DNA from: Thermoascus crustaceus
Lineage: Eukaryota > Ascomycota > Eurotiomycetes > Eurotiales > Thermoascaceae
Direction: 5' to 3'
Length of the DNA stretch: 64,000 bases
Assembly (NCBI GenBank): GCA_001599835.1
Contig: BCIC01000008.1
Coordinates: 478,122-542,121 of the forward strand
The translations under genes were made by a program, and so were the position numbers. Shown here piece after piece: positions 1 through 11,133 of the stretch; the stretch's first letter is position 1, and every line of letters starts with the position of its first letter. The notes under the pieces were generated by a model. The model ran no database searches, was not told where the DNA came from, and worked only from the letters and a program-made list of their open reading frames with translations.

Positions 1-438
1 TCTCTCGCAGCGCAGCGCAGCGCCTTCCAAGGGAGATCTGTAATATGGAATTTCTGTCCAGTTCAGCGTGTTGTATGTGTGTGTGTGTGTATTTGTGCGC
101 CTTATATGTGTTATGTGTGTGTATTCTTTTAAAGTGGCTGGTTTACCTACCTACCTATCTATCTAACCTATCCGTCCTACTTATCTGAACTGACCTGTTT
201 GTGCTTTCTACGGTGCAATTGATTTGAAGTTATGGAGTGCTTAGTTATTTGTTGAGTAGGTGTGTATATTACAGTGCGATAAATGAATGCTAGATGATCT
301 AGGGGAGTAGGTGTTGTCATGATAGGTATTCGTGGTTTGTATATTATGTTCAATATCGTCACCATATCATACAACATAACCCATATTGTACAACATGTAT
401 CCAATCCCCCTCTCGTAGAATACAATCAACTCAACAAT
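1..438. other. Intergenic, simple repeats
   Basis: No gene seen. The stretch carries a GT-rich run near 77-92 and degenerate CTAC/CTAT runs near 145-165. It lies downstream of the minus-strand polymerase gene and probably contains its 3' UTR. Confidence 0.6.
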
Positions 439-2634
439 CTACCTCGAACACCTCTCCCCCGGCGGCCTCCACCCAACTCCCAGCCCCTCCATGACCAACC
501 TTTCCCTCTCCTCCCACGTCTCCCCTCCCCGCTCCAGATCGACCAACTGCCCTCCCCGACCGCGCTCGTGCACTCCGCTCGAGTCGAACTTCCAGCCGTG
601 CGCCTTCTTCGCCCACCGCCGCAGGTCCCGCTCGAAGGTGAGGTCCCCGGACCAGCCGAGCACGGCGCACCCCACCGTGCGCCAGGGGGAGATGATGATG
701 TCGACGCGGCGGTGGGGGTTCGGGTTGCGTTTGCGGCGGAGGCGGAGTCGGTCTTCCTCTGTTAGTTCTTCATCTTCGTGTTCTGTTGGGGGGATAGTAG
801 GGTCTTCGAAGTGCGGATCCTGCCACACCACGAGCGCCTTGTCCAGGGCGTCCCAGTGCTGTCTGTCCTCGTCGTCACCGCCAAACGGGACGGGTTGCTG
901 ATCGCGATGGGAAGAGGTCATATGTAGCGCCAGCGTGTGCGTCACCCAGCCTTCCTCCTCGAGACTGCTCACGATATCGACGACCAGGTTCTTGGTCACG
1001 GATTCGTCGCGATGGCTTAACACGAGGTCGACGTCGCCGCAGATCTCCTTTCCACGACGGTACCCGCCCACGACGACGCATTCGACGCCCCGACCGTCGT
1101 AGTCCGACCCGGGACGGACGAGCTGCGCGTGTCGTTTGATGGTGCGCGCGATGTGCTCGATCTCGGAACGGGGGATGCCCTCCTGGAATTCGTCGTAGTA
1201 TTTCAGCCCTATCTGCTGTACCCGGGAGAGGTTGTTCCAGCCGTGCTCGATCACGTCGTCCAGGTCGCGCCAGCCGCGGAGGTAGTAGAAGTCCCGGGCG
1301 GTCTTTGCGCCCACGCCCCAGATGTGGTAGAACTGGTTGAGGACTCTCAGGGTGGGGTCTTTGTCGAGGGCCTCTGCGGCGCTGAGGGTCCCGTCAGGAC
1401 TGTCCCTGAATTCCGCGAAGAGGTTCGCGATCTTCATGTCGCACCCCGGGAGGTGGAGGATCTCCATCGGGGTGCGGAATTCGTAGGGGTAGGCCGCGAT
1501 CGCGGCGATGGAGGTGCTGTACGCGCGGACTCCGACTTCGTCCAGCGTGAGTTCTCGCGTGCGCCGGATCTTCTGGAGCTGCGCGATGAAGCGCTCGTTG
1601 GGTGGGTGGAGCGGGGCGGAGCGCATGCAGGCGTACATGACGTTGTTTTTGACCCAGTCTGGGGCCGGAGGGAGTGGGATTGCCTCGTCGTGCTCGGACG
1701 TTGTCTGTCGATATAGTTTTGGGGGTTGGCGCTGATGTCCCCCAGCAGCACTGTCTGGCGGTTCTTTCGTCCGACGGGAGGCGAATCTCGTGGTAGTGGC
1801 AGCAGACCCGGGAGGAGGCTGCGACGCTGCGTCTTCTCTCGCGCGCTCCAGAATATGTTTTGCCGTCTGGCTCTGGGTGGAAGAAGGGGTAGACACATTT
1901 TCAGGACGAGGAACTGACCGAGCATGGTACACGACGTAGGGGTCGAGAGGGAGCAATTCTCCCGCTTCCAAGGATCTGTCCAGCCATTCCAACTTGACGA
2001 CCTTGATCAGACGCTCTTGCTCTCTCGATAATGAAGACGAATCTGCCGTCGTCGTCGACGCCACGGAGCCCGCGTCTGAAGCCGGTGATTTGTTCCTCAC
2101 ATGTTTCCTTGGAGCATGACGGGTCCTTTCCCCGTCAAATTCGCTCTCAGACTCCGTACTCAGCTCAGCATCCGCCACATCCTCCCTAGCGCGTTTCTCA
2201 GGAGTAACATGATGCTGCTGCCGTTCCTCAGAAAGACGCCTGCGCTTCACAGGCGGACCCGGACCCGGACTTGTCGTCGTAGTTGCAGTCGCAGTCGCAG
2301 GTACTTCCTCCGTCCACAGACCACGAGCCCTCAACTCGAGCGCCGCGCGCTTCTTCTGCGCAACTTTCCCCAGCACGAGTCGGGCCTCCGAGACATCGTA
2401 CGTCAGAGGTGCGCCGTGCTCCGTGAGGGTCTCTTCCACGCTGTGCAGCTCCTCCAGAGTAAGGTGCGTGGAGAGGACGAAGACGGGAGGGAAGTTTGTG
2501 AAACTGGGACTGGGACTGGGACTGGGACTGGGGCCCAGGCCGGGGCCATTGCTCTTCGTCGACGTCGACTCAATGGTGTCGGGAGTTGCTTCTCGGGAGG
2601 AAGAAGTGAAGGTTGTACATGTGGAAGATGTCAT
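439..2634 (-). CDS. Family X DNA polymerase (Pol4 / lambda-mu type)
   Basis: A single open frame of 731 codons from an ATG at 2634. Expected role: gap-filling polymerase in nuclear base-excision repair and end joining. Domains in order: an N-terminal BRCT-like region (about residues 47-110, continuing at VVKLEWLDRSL near 210); a long Ser/Pro/acidic linker; an 8-kDa/helix-hairpin-helix part (FYHIWGVGAKTARDFYYLRG near 440); the palm with GGYRRGKEICGDVDLVLSH, whose DVD supplies two metal-binding aspartates; a third acidic site in RRVDIIISP; and a GWSGD motif corresponding to the GWTGS/YFTGS motif of the family. The C-terminus (GWRPPGER) matches the usual family end, so the protein looks complete. 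It is longer than Pol beta because of the BRCT and linker. A CTGGGA hexamer tract near the start codes a Pro-Ser run. BRCT plus HhH plus palm makes a Pol4/lambda/mu homologue much likelier than Pol beta; the exact orthologue is not settled. Confidence 0.93.
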   Translation of the reverse strand: MTSSTCTTFTSSSREATPDTIESTSTKSNGPGLGPSPSPSPSPSFTNFPPVFVLSTHLTLEELHSVEETLTEHGAPLTYDVSEARLVLGKVAQKKRAALELRARGLWTEEVPATATATTTTSPGPGPPVKRRRLSEERQQHHVTPEKRAREDVADAELSTESESEFDGERTRHAPRKHVRNKSPASDAGSVASTTTADSSSLSREQERLIKVVKLEWLDRSLEAGELLPLDPYVVYHARSVPRPENVSTPSSTQSQTAKHILERAREDAASQPPPGSAATTTRFASRRTKEPPDSAAGGHQRQPPKLYRQTTSEHDEAIPLPPAPDWVKNNVMYACMRSAPLHPPNERFIAQLQKIRRTRELTLDEVGVRAYSTSIAAIAAYPYEFRTPMEILHLPGCDMKIANLFAEFRDSPDGTLSAAEALDKDPTLRVLNQFYHIWGVGAKTARDFYYLRGWRDLDDVIEHGWNNLSRVQQIGLKYYDEFQEGIPRSEIEHIARTIKRHAQLVRPGSDYDGRGVECVVVGGYRRGKEICGDVDLVLSHRDESVTKNLVVDIVSSLEEEGWVTHTLALHMTSSHRDQQPVPFGGDDEDRQHWDALDKALVVWQDPHFEDPTIPPTEHEDEELTEEDRLRLRRKRNPNPHRRVDIIISPWRTVGCAVLGWSGDLTFERDLRRWAKKAHGWKFDSSGVHERGRGGQLVDLERGGETWEERERLVMEGLGVGWRPPGERCSR
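2504..2533. repeat. CTGGGA hexamer repeat inside the polymerase CDS
   Basis: About five tandem copies of a 6-bp unit. On the coding (minus) strand they encode alternating Pro-Ser close to the N-terminus. The unit is 3n, so copy-number change would alter length without breaking the frame. Confidence 0.85.
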
Positions 2635-3540
2635 GGAGGTATGGGATATGATATAAACTGATGCTTATATATATATATATATATATAAATGTATGGGATA
2701 TGCAAGCACTAGCTGATCAGGTCCCGCAGGGGAGGGGTATCAAATTGAATGAAATGAAGGGTGGGGGGAGGGGGCAAAAACACAAGCGTGAAGACGCTAA
2801 ATGAAAAAAAGGGATGCAGATCAATCGATCGATGAATCAATCATTTCATGAATTCGTTTTCAATATAAGACGAAAAGAAAGAAAAAAACCGTAACTCCAA
2901 TGGCTCAATAGCTGCTATAGATTTTCTGACTTGGAATTGTAATGGAGGAAAGCAGGACCCAAGATGTAGTTGCGAATGGGTACTTGCATCGTGTTCGATA
3001 GAAGCTGTGCACGCGATTTAAATGATACAATTTATAATATGTCACAAAATCAGGACAGCCTTTTTCTTTTGAATAAATGTAGATATGTGTAATCCAGGCC
3101 CTGGCGCAGATACCCTGGATTCGCTGCGACGCGTCAGCGATTTTTGGTCTTGATGGCGAGCGAGCTTCGCGAAGACGTCATGTCATCTGACCCCGCTCTC
3201 CCCACTTTGCTCCTTTCGGAGCTAAACAATCATAGTGGAAAGTCAAGACAGACACGCAAATATTAATTGGGACATGGTGTAGAAGAAAGAGGGAGAAAAA
3301 ATAAATAAGTTGTTTTCCCACCACTGTTGAGTACCTAGCATGTTCAAACAAGAAAGGGGTCTGCTGTCAGTCGAGCACAAAATCCCTGACGCTTTCCAAG
3401 CTTTTTGGTGGAAATTTAGAACATTAAATTGTCTTTCTTCATAGTTTTGCTCTAATTAAATCTAATTTTAAATTGACAAGAAAGGCTTATTATGTTGTGC
3501 CTCTATCTTCAACGACCTCCTCTTCGGTGCTCTCTAACAT
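2635..3540. other. Intergenic region with AT microsatellite
   Basis: Upstream of the polymerase gene and downstream of the nickel-transporter gene, both on the minus strand. An (AT)n run spans about 2665-2686. No ORF with coding character was recognised. Confidence 0.6.
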
Positions 3541-5656
3541 TCATCCTGCAAGAATCAGGTTCTCTTCCTGATCATCTTTTGCCGGCTTGACAGCGACTTG
3601 CGCTACATCTTTGCCAGTAACCCCAGCCTCACTCCCCTGCACTGCATTGCCTCCTCTTCCTTGTTCAGCATTGGTCGTAAGCCTCTCATTACCACCGCAA
3701 ACATCATCATCTGTATCCGCATCCCTATATCTCTCCTCCTCATCCAGGACCCTACCACTGTCACGGCCATACTTCTTATCAACCCACCTCCTCCACGGCC
3801 TATAGAGGAACACACTCAAAATCCCAACGATAATAAAGCACCCACAGATTGACCCACCAATGACGTCGTAGTACTCCCCCGCGGTCTCGACGCCGTCCCA
3901 GAACTTGCCCTTCGGTTCCGCAGCGTTGAGTATCAGCGTGAGCAGCTGTAGGACGCCGATAACGATGGCAACGATGACGGTTAGGGTGGTCAGGACGATG
4001 GAGTAGTACAGGAATGCGAGGGGGTCGCGGGGGTTGCGGGATGGTTGAGCTCCAGGACGTGATTCGGGCGTGAGGATGTTGTCGCTGGAGGTGATCAACT
4101 CGCTGGTGCTGCTGTCAGTTTTGGCGGGGAGGAAGATTGCGGCGGGTTGGATGTAGAGGGAGAGCATGAGAGCGCCGTCGAGGGTGTCGAGGAGACACAT
4201 TCCAGCTGAGGTCGTCATTAGCATAGAAGGCATAGATGGAAAAGTATATTTTCGAAAGGAGATGTTGACCCACCAGTGAAGAGCGCAGGGAAAATTAGAA
4301 TCACCCAGAAGCTGGTCCCGCGAGCGGCCTGGATAGAGGATATTCCAAGAAGAGCAATCTCAGAGGATGTGTCAAAGCCCAAGCCAAACAGAACTCCGAG
4401 AGGATACATCTTCCACGGTCTATTTAGGTTTTAGCTTTCCATCCGTTTCCAGATAGACCTCGGATGCACAATTGATCCTTACCTATCGATAAGCTTAAAC
4501 ATCTTCTTCAGCACCGAAAACAGACATCCTCCACCCTCGATCTTCCACGCTTCTTCTTCTTCGCCCTCCTGCAGACTCAAAACCTTTTGCATCTGCTTGA
4601 TCAACTTGTAGAGGATATACCCATTCATAATCCCGAGCAGGATCAAAAAGGCAGAGCTGACGGAGCTGCCGATGATGCCTCCCACGGTGCTGAAACGGTC
4701 GAAGCGCGAGGACACGGCTGCAGCGGTGGCGGCCACGACGATGGAGGTTATGATGACAATGCTGGTGGTTGTTAGTACTGCACATACATAAAACAGTATC
4801 CCAATCTTCGATTCTTACGTCGAATGGCCAAGGGAGAAGAAAGTGCCCACTGTGACGGGCTTCTGGCCCGTAGCCAGTAACCGTCGGGTCATGAGGTCAA
4901 TGGCCTGCCACCGAACTTGTCAGCATAGATGTTGCATTTGTCGAGTTTCGAAGCCGTACAGATATATGATCCGCATCGAGTGCATGCCTTAAGCCTAGTG
5001 AATAGGATAATGCTGCGGTTGAAACTAGGGAGCTATAAAGAATGGTCAGTGTACGCCTGAGGTCATGATTCATGCATCATCAATGAAGAATTCTCTCTTT
5101 TTCCTGGACATCATCTCGCATGTTCCTCGAAGTATGCACGATGATATGGAGTCGAAGAGTCGTTGAAAGGCTGGAACAGTCTCGAGAGATCACTTACGGA
5201 TAGAAGCGCTACACACGGTATTAGTAGATGACTCATGGGACAAGCGTTGAGATCGGCTGAGATGTTGCAACAAATAAAGACCAAAATATACAGCAATATC
5301 ATACGATCGGAACGCGAACTCGGAATTTATTCTCCCAACGACAGGACGAGAGGGACAAAAGACTACTGACATACCAACACGATCCCCGCAACAACCCACA
5401 CAACCACATTAATCACCGCAATCAACAGAATAATCCCGATCGCGGGCAGGGGGACCTTCCTGAGAACCGGCAGGCGGCGATGGGAGCGCTCCGCGCGACG
5501 GAGAAGCGACGTCTTGAGAGACTTTCCCCGCTCGACATCCCTGTCATCATCGTCGATGTTGTTGGCATGGTTCTCCTCTCGGAGAGCTGCTGGGTAGGAG
5601 TATGAAGGAATTGGGTCGTCGGGATGGGAGGGGGAGGAGGGGCGGCGGGCCGCCAT
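3541..5656 (-). CDS. Nickel/cobalt permease (NiCoT family), seven exons
   Basis: A high-affinity nickel/cobalt uptake permease of the membrane (NiCoT family, like fission yeast Nic1), supplying metal for urease and similar enzymes. Exons read in phase: 5656-5375, 5208-5198, 5032-4960, 4904-4819, 4761-4483, 4419-4274, 4205-3541. Joined, they give the NiCoT signature RHALDADHI followed by AID in helix II, then VGTFFSLGHST, then LGFDTSSE, which are the conserved motifs of the family. An N-terminal hydrophobic segment (IGIILLIAVINVVVWVVAGI), several further membrane helices and a long cytosolic acidic C-terminal tail are visible. Every junction has GT/AG and closes the frame. Exon 2 is only 11 nt (encoding R-F-Y plus part of P). 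Total about 540 residues. Family assignment is firm; metal preference (Ni or Co) is not readable here. Confidence 0.92.
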
Positions 5657-7134
5657 GTTTCTGATCCTTCTGTCTTCCTCCCTCTTTTGGAAATCAATTC
5701 GTCTCTGTGGTGTTATCCCTGTCTAGGTACTTCGATCTAGTTTCTTCCCCATCCGGAGAGGAGAGACAGGAGCTGTAGAGTTCCCAGGAGATGATCCCGC
5801 CTGCTCTGGTCTGCGAGCTTCCAGCTTCTGGTGAGGAACGAGTGGGTGACGATACCGATGACGAAAAAGAGAATGATGCGGGGGTAGATAGTCAATTGGG
5901 GCGGAGGAGAAAACAAGCCAAGGGGAAGAAGGAAAGAATTCAGCCAGGATTGAAAATCAGACCTGGCCTCTCATTTAGCGAGCAGACATGAAGCAATTAG
6001 ATGAGATCTATTCTCCAGGACGATTGATTATTATATACCAGCAAAAAAAGAGAGCCCTTCTCCGCCGGCCACTTTTCTGTGGAGGAGGAGCGGCTGCCCC
6101 TCGTGCCCCGCCGATCCCGCATGGCCATGGCGAGCTCCGATGGCCGCTATGGATACGGAGCTCTACAATTGGGCAGAGCTGATCCAGATCGGCAGCACGT
6201 CAAGGTCGGTACTTGGCCTGTTGGGCAGCTTCCAAGTGTGTGGTGGGCGTGGCCGACGGCCCGTTCGCTCGCTGCCGTATGCTTATCTCGCCGCGGTTGC
6301 TTATCGCGAACAACCGACTGGTTAGCACGGGCTTGGCGTGACTAAGGGGCTTTGGATAACTTATCAGAACGCTAAGGTCATATTTATTGCATAATGATTT
6401 GTCGGTTTTATTTTTCCTATAGTTATACCCCTGTGGGTAACTAGTTCTCTATGGTTTACATAATCATATATACATAGAATGTCTATCCAATGCATGGAGG
6501 CTTTTTCTTCTGCTCCGTACATCTGGAATGCATCGCTGATCCCATTCGACACAATTGTTGACTTGCTGTCCCCAAGATCGCAGACTCTCTTTCAGTCCGA
6601 CCTTAAGGCCCCATGTCTCAAGGCTTTGCTCAGAGAACATCTGTGAGCACGGTTTTGATGCGACCTGGGGCTTTCAAGCTATAAATCATTTAATCGTCAT
6701 GTCGTCATAAAGCGACGTGTAATATATTCATCAACTTTATTGTAGCCGAATGGATCTTCCAGCTGCAGTCCAAACTGCAACATAGGTGGCATCAATCACT
6801 GCATGCTGTGCCTGCACAACGTTAGCTTCCATAGACTTTCCAGAATAAGATTATGACAGGTAAAACAGAGACGATCTGCCTACCTTCATTGCACGAAGAG
6901 ATAGGTACGGGTGCTGAGGCTTTCTCGGGACTTTTCCGTTTCTGAAAGGGCCCTAAGCCTCTGTTGGGTTCGGCACGAGGCCGGAGGCAATATCTGAGAT
7001 CGGATCCCAGACGGAACGGCTTGGTTCTTCTGGCAAGCTTTGTGCCTGGACCAACCCGGAGGTGGTTATGTTTCGGACTGATGAAGCAGATCATCAATCA
7101 TCAAAGAGTAATAAAGTAGCACCAACGCACTGCC
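5657..7134. other. Intergenic, no gene recognised
   Basis: This lies upstream of the nickel permease (start at 5656) and downstream of the next minus-strand gene. Several short open frames exist (for example near 5791-5991 and 6079-6345), but none shows a known motif, splice continuity or convincing codon use. Confidence 0.5.
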
Positions 7135-8157
7135 TCAGCCAGCGACAACGACCGGCGACGGAGTCCACATCGTCACCTGCGCCTTATTCTGGCGGAACTC
7201 AGGAGGCCCAACGAGGATATTCCACTCGTTCCTCGTGATCGGAGTCACATCCGACGCAGACAGCGGCGTCTTCGGTCCACGCTTGAACGCAGTGCCTGCC
7301 CGCATGGCACCAGGCGGCGTCCCCTGCCTTCCAGGTGGAGTGGCCTGTCTGCGAACACGGACGCCTCGGACGGGCGACCTGCGAGCAATAGTGTCCTGCC
7401 TTCCCCGAAACTGAGCCTGTGACTGGGGCTGATAGGGCAGGACGATCCCGTCCTGTCCGTACTTGGCCTTGTAAGCGTTGGCGACCTTGACGAGGAGGTC
7501 ATCCCGGACGTCGAGCTGCTCGTAGACGCGGTGGAAGAAGGCCTTGCTGAACGGCCGGCCCTGGAAGTCCAGGATGGTCTGCCTTAGCAGGTGCACGCAC
7601 GAGCTGATGTACGCATCCTCGGGGATGCGGGTGTTGCCGTGCGACAGGACGCACAGCCGGCGCTTGAAGGTGTAGATGCGGTCGATGTTCAGGACGGTCA
7701 GGCCCTCCTGGCCGAAGAGGATATCGTTCTGCAGGATCGATTGCTGGACTAGGTATTCGTTGGCGGTGCGCTCGTACTGACTGCGGGACAACGCGTCTGT
7801 CCAGCCCTGTCCCAGGGAGAACTTGCGGATGCCCTTTTCGACGATGCGGCAGAAGGTCCGCCACGACTGCGGGTCGAGAGGGGTGATGGGGATGATGATC
7901 AGATCGGAGCCCTGGGAGCTCTGGCCTGTGGGGAGCGGCTTGCCCCGACCGGCCATCAGGGTGACGTGCATCATGCGCTGCTGGAGCTTGGTCGAGATGT
8001 ACTCGAGGGCCGGGAGGACGGATGGGGTCAGGGTGTCTGCGTCGAAATTGAAATTGGGCGACAGGGGCGGCGAGATCATGTCTGTTGTGACGGTGCGCGT
8101 CGTGGGGGAGCTGGGGATGTAGACGCCCGTTGGACGGGGGAGTCGTAGAACGCCCAT
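7135..8157 (-). CDS. Conserved fungal protein of unknown function
   Basis: A 340-residue intronless frame from the ATG at 8157. The frame stays open further upstream to 8247, but the MGVLRLPRPTGVYIPSS start looks more natural. I do not recognise an enzyme motif. The middle (about residues 50-260) is well-ordered, alternating hydrophobic sequence (LPALEYISTKL, MMHVTLMAG, SDLIIIPITPLD, WRTFCRIVEKGIRKFSLG, YTFKRRLCVLSHG). The C-terminal 80 residues are Arg/Gln/Pro-rich with near-repeats of RRQATPPGRQGTPPG and look disordered. There is no signal peptide or membrane segment. It resembles the uncharacterised globular proteins that fungal databases list under DUF numbers (possibly DUF7582; this is a memory-based guess). 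Confidence 0.7.
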   Translation of the reverse strand: MGVLRLPRPTGVYIPSSPTTRTVTTDMISPPLSPNFNFDADTLTPSVLPALEYISTKLQQRMMHVTLMAGRGKPLPTGQSSQGSDLIIIPITPLDPQSWRTFCRIVEKGIRKFSLGQGWTDALSRSQYERTANEYLVQQSILQNDILFGQEGLTVLNIDRIYTFKRRLCVLSHGNTRIPEDAYISSCVHLLRQTILDFQGRPFSKAFFHRVYEQLDVRDDLLVKVANAYKAKYGQDGIVLPYQPQSQAQFRGRQDTIARRSPVRGVRVRRQATPPGRQGTPPGAMRAGTAFKRGPKTPLSASDVTPITRNEWNILVGPPEFRQNKAQVTMWTPSPVVVAG

Positions 8158-9534
8158 TTCGTAGATGTTATAGCAAAATATATATGGCAAGAATAGAACA
8201 CAAACAGGAGAAGTAACTGTCGAAAAGGCAGGACGAGGTTCAAGCAAATCTCGATGCTGCGCGGCAGCGGTCCCTCAAAGGAGGCTGGGGTAGGTAAATA
8301 AACAGACTGTCTAATGACTGTGTCTGCTGAGGTATAATAAACAATCGACAAGATTGTCGAAGGTTAAGGAACCTGGAGAGAGAAAGAAAAGAGCATCCTG
8401 AAGAGGCGTCTTCTGGAGTAGAAATAATACTCTCTTCGATAAACCCGCATCACAAGCTATTCCCTGAACCGGTGTACCCCTCACCAACCCCATGGTAGCC
8501 GCATATCAACCTCTTTCTAATGATAGACAGCCAGTGATAGCTCGGGATCTTGTTATCAGCCCCGTCTAGCAACGCCAAAACCAACATCAATGCGGGGATA
8601 CGTTAAGATGTGTTGGTCGTGGATTCTCGAATCCCGTTGGCCAAGGCTGTTTGCTGGCTAATTAGCGATAAAAATAACCCTTCTTCCTCCGTCTTCCGCA
8701 CGGTCGCGCCGGTCAGTTATCCGGTGACCAGCATGCATGCATAATAGTTAACCCAAGTTAGCTGCTGTTGCTCGCACTCTGGTTGGTCAGGGAGAGTCGC
8801 TGGGCGGCTAATTAGTGAGTTGTCGCGAGTTTAACAAGGCCAGGGTGTGGGGTAAAAATAGCACGTATCCCTTCCGATTCCCAGCAGCTGGTTTCATTGG
8901 TTTGAGCTCCGCCAGCAGTACAAAGTAGTACTGCATAGGCGTGGCGCGTAAGTGATGTCAATTTAGGACATTTTCCGTCCCTCCGCGGGGAAATTGGAGC
9001 TAATAATGGTAATGCATGATGGTGTATCTGATAACCTTCATGCTCTCTTCTTCTCGCGATCAATCTCCTCCAATCAATCGGATCATTACCTTCCTCCTGC
9101 AAGTAGATGTTGAAGACAGAAACAGCATAGCGCAGAGTATAGTTAGGTGAACAAGTGTGGAGAGAGTGTGATCCTAATTTGCGACATTTATGCAGGCTTG
9201 TTTGATTAATTTTTCCTCAACCGAGATCATATCGAGAATGCGCAAATATTAAATTGCATAAAGTAAGAACACATTGACCTGTAGGCCTCTCAGAGCCCAT
9301 TCATTGCTAGGGTTAGGAGTATGCACATTTGAACTAGTATGGATTGCTGCTCTTGTGCAACGCTGCTACTAGTACAGATGAGACCTAGATAAAATTTATG
9401 TTGTTAATTCTTGTTTGCTAGCTGCCTAACTAAGCAGGAAGGTACTGTTGTCAATCTTTTGCATATCCACTTCCTGAAGGACTTCCACGTTTCAATAGAC
9501 GTGTAAGTGGGTTTTTAACAAACTTGAAGACATC
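8158..9534. other. Intergenic, no gene recognised
   Basis: AT-rich stretch between the unknown protein gene and the decayed P450. No supported ORF, RNA gene or repeat array. Confidence 0.5.
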
Positions 9535-11133
9535 TTAAACCTTAATACCATAAAATCCACACCTTCCCTCATACGAGCCCTCACCAGAAGTTCTTTTTGG
9601 ATTACAGTTGAGTCTCTCAATTGTCTGCAGCTCGCTCCCGGGAACAGCGAGTTCCCACTCGAATCCCATCACCAGAGCCGCGATCATAATGCTCAGTTCC
9701 ATGTAGGCCAGATTGCGTCCAATACACGCCCTGCCGCCCAAACTGAAGGGAAGAACAGACTCTTTCAGGTTCTGATGTTCCTGTTGACTCGTGGTGCACC
9801 CGTTTCGGTGCTCGTCGTTATCATCTAGCCACCGTTCGGGGATGAAGCGTGAAGCGTGCGTAAACAGATTTTCATTGACATGAATGTTGTATAAGGGGTT
9901 ACTGACTGTGGTATCTGGTGGCACGAAATGGCTCGCGATCGTGGCACCTGAGCGCAACGGTTTGACGAGGGAGCCCGAATGCAACCGGAGGTTTGCAGCG
10001 GAAGCTCTCATCCAGACAGGCTCGTAAGTAGGGAACCTTTTGAACCTCTGAATATGGTGCAATGGGCTGTGAGCTGTTGTCTAGATTCACAGCCGAAATA
10101 AGGAGGTTATAGAGCCTCGTCTGCTTTTCCGGGTTGGATGCCAGTTGATACATGCAATTTGTGAGCGAGGTTTGCGTTGTATCGCTACCGGCATCCAACA
10201 TGGTAGTGCATTCGGCGATAAGCTCGTTCAGAGACATGGGTGTAGACCTCTTCTCCGTGGGCTGAACCGGTAGGTTGGAAAACAGGTCGGGTTTGTCAGG
10301 TGGATTTTCCAACCGTTTTACAACTTGGTAGCGAGCCATACCTGAGAAATTCTGTGCAGCTTGCTTGCCGTGTGTGTGTATCGGAGCAGAGATTGCAAGG
10401 CCTTGTACCAAGTCCGCGGGAGATGGGCTAAACAGACATTGAAGCCCGAGCCGGAATGGAAGGCATCCATTCCATGTACGTACTTGACCTTCCCGGAAAC
10501 ATCCATTGAGGGACACATGCCATTTCCCTTGTCAAGGAAACCATACGTGTTAGACCAGAACATGGAAGTGATGGCATCGTAGGAAAACATGTTTAACCAC
10601 GGTCGTAGATCGAAGACACCCTCAATGACTGCGTGCTTGTCCGTTTCTGCAATGACTCCTCCGTTTGACTTCACCTGAAGGTCACGGCACAGTTTTCTGA
10701 TCATCCCAACAATTCGGGGTTCCATGGCCGTGGTCTCTTTGGCGGAGAATATGTAAGCCATGTTCTTTCTCTTCCGCGTATGCTCAGCCCTATCCAGTGT
10801 CTGTGACATAGATGGATTGCCGGCCGCAATGTGTGCGTAGAAATGATCCTTAAGGATTGGTGACCCATGGCCATAGATATCCTTGTACGCCACGTGGTCC
10901 GTAAAGGATATATTATACGGGGCTATGTGGACGACGGATCCTAACTTTCGATGTGCTGCATCGACTGCCTTGTAACGTCGACCAAGCCAGGAATAATGCA
11001 TAAGCCATATCAGTGTAAATGCTGCAATGGATGGAGATGGGAAGCGGCGGAGACCCTTCCTGTCGACGACAAAACGCCCGACAGTATATAATATCACCGC
11101 ACCGATCCCAAGACTAAAGAATATAACTGCCAC
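9535..11133 (-). pseudogene. Cytochrome P450 with two frameshifts
   Basis: A whole P450 monooxygenase can be followed over about 530 codons but only by changing frame twice. Frame 1 (11133 to about 10340) gives the N-terminal membrane anchor (MAVIFFSLGIGAVILYTVGR) and the RRFPSPS hinge. Frame 2 (about 10340 to 9955) gives the I-helix AGSDTTQTSLTN and the helix-K-like LDESFR. Frame 3 (about 9955 to 9535) gives HFVPPDTTVSNPLYNIH and the haem loop FSLGGRACIGRNLAYME with the cysteine ligand. The first shift lies near 10338-10345, the second near 9948-9960. No GT/AG intron of usable size explains either, and together they restore phase, as a -1/+1 pair would. The type resembles benzoate-4-monooxygenase-like fungal P450s; the substrate is unknown. 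Two assembly errors are an alternative, but the two neighbouring genes are also broken. Confidence 0.85.

Noticed and set aside
319..765. Plus-strand frame opposite the polymerase 3' end
   Set aside because: It lies antisense to the conserved C-terminal polymerase motifs, is Pro/Leu-rich and has no motif; a shadow of high-GC coding DNA.
8157..8247. Upstream extension of the unknown 340-residue protein (370-residue reading)
   Set aside because: The first codon of the extension is not ATG and the extra 30 residues (FSTVTSPVCVLFLPYIFCYN) look like translated 5' UTR, not a convincing signal peptide.
9535..11133. P450 as an intact gene with two introns at the frame changes
   Set aside because: At both positions the coding sequence is continuous on either side of a one-base offset (ISQ to MARYQVV; RQTV to SGATIASHF), leaving no room for an intron.
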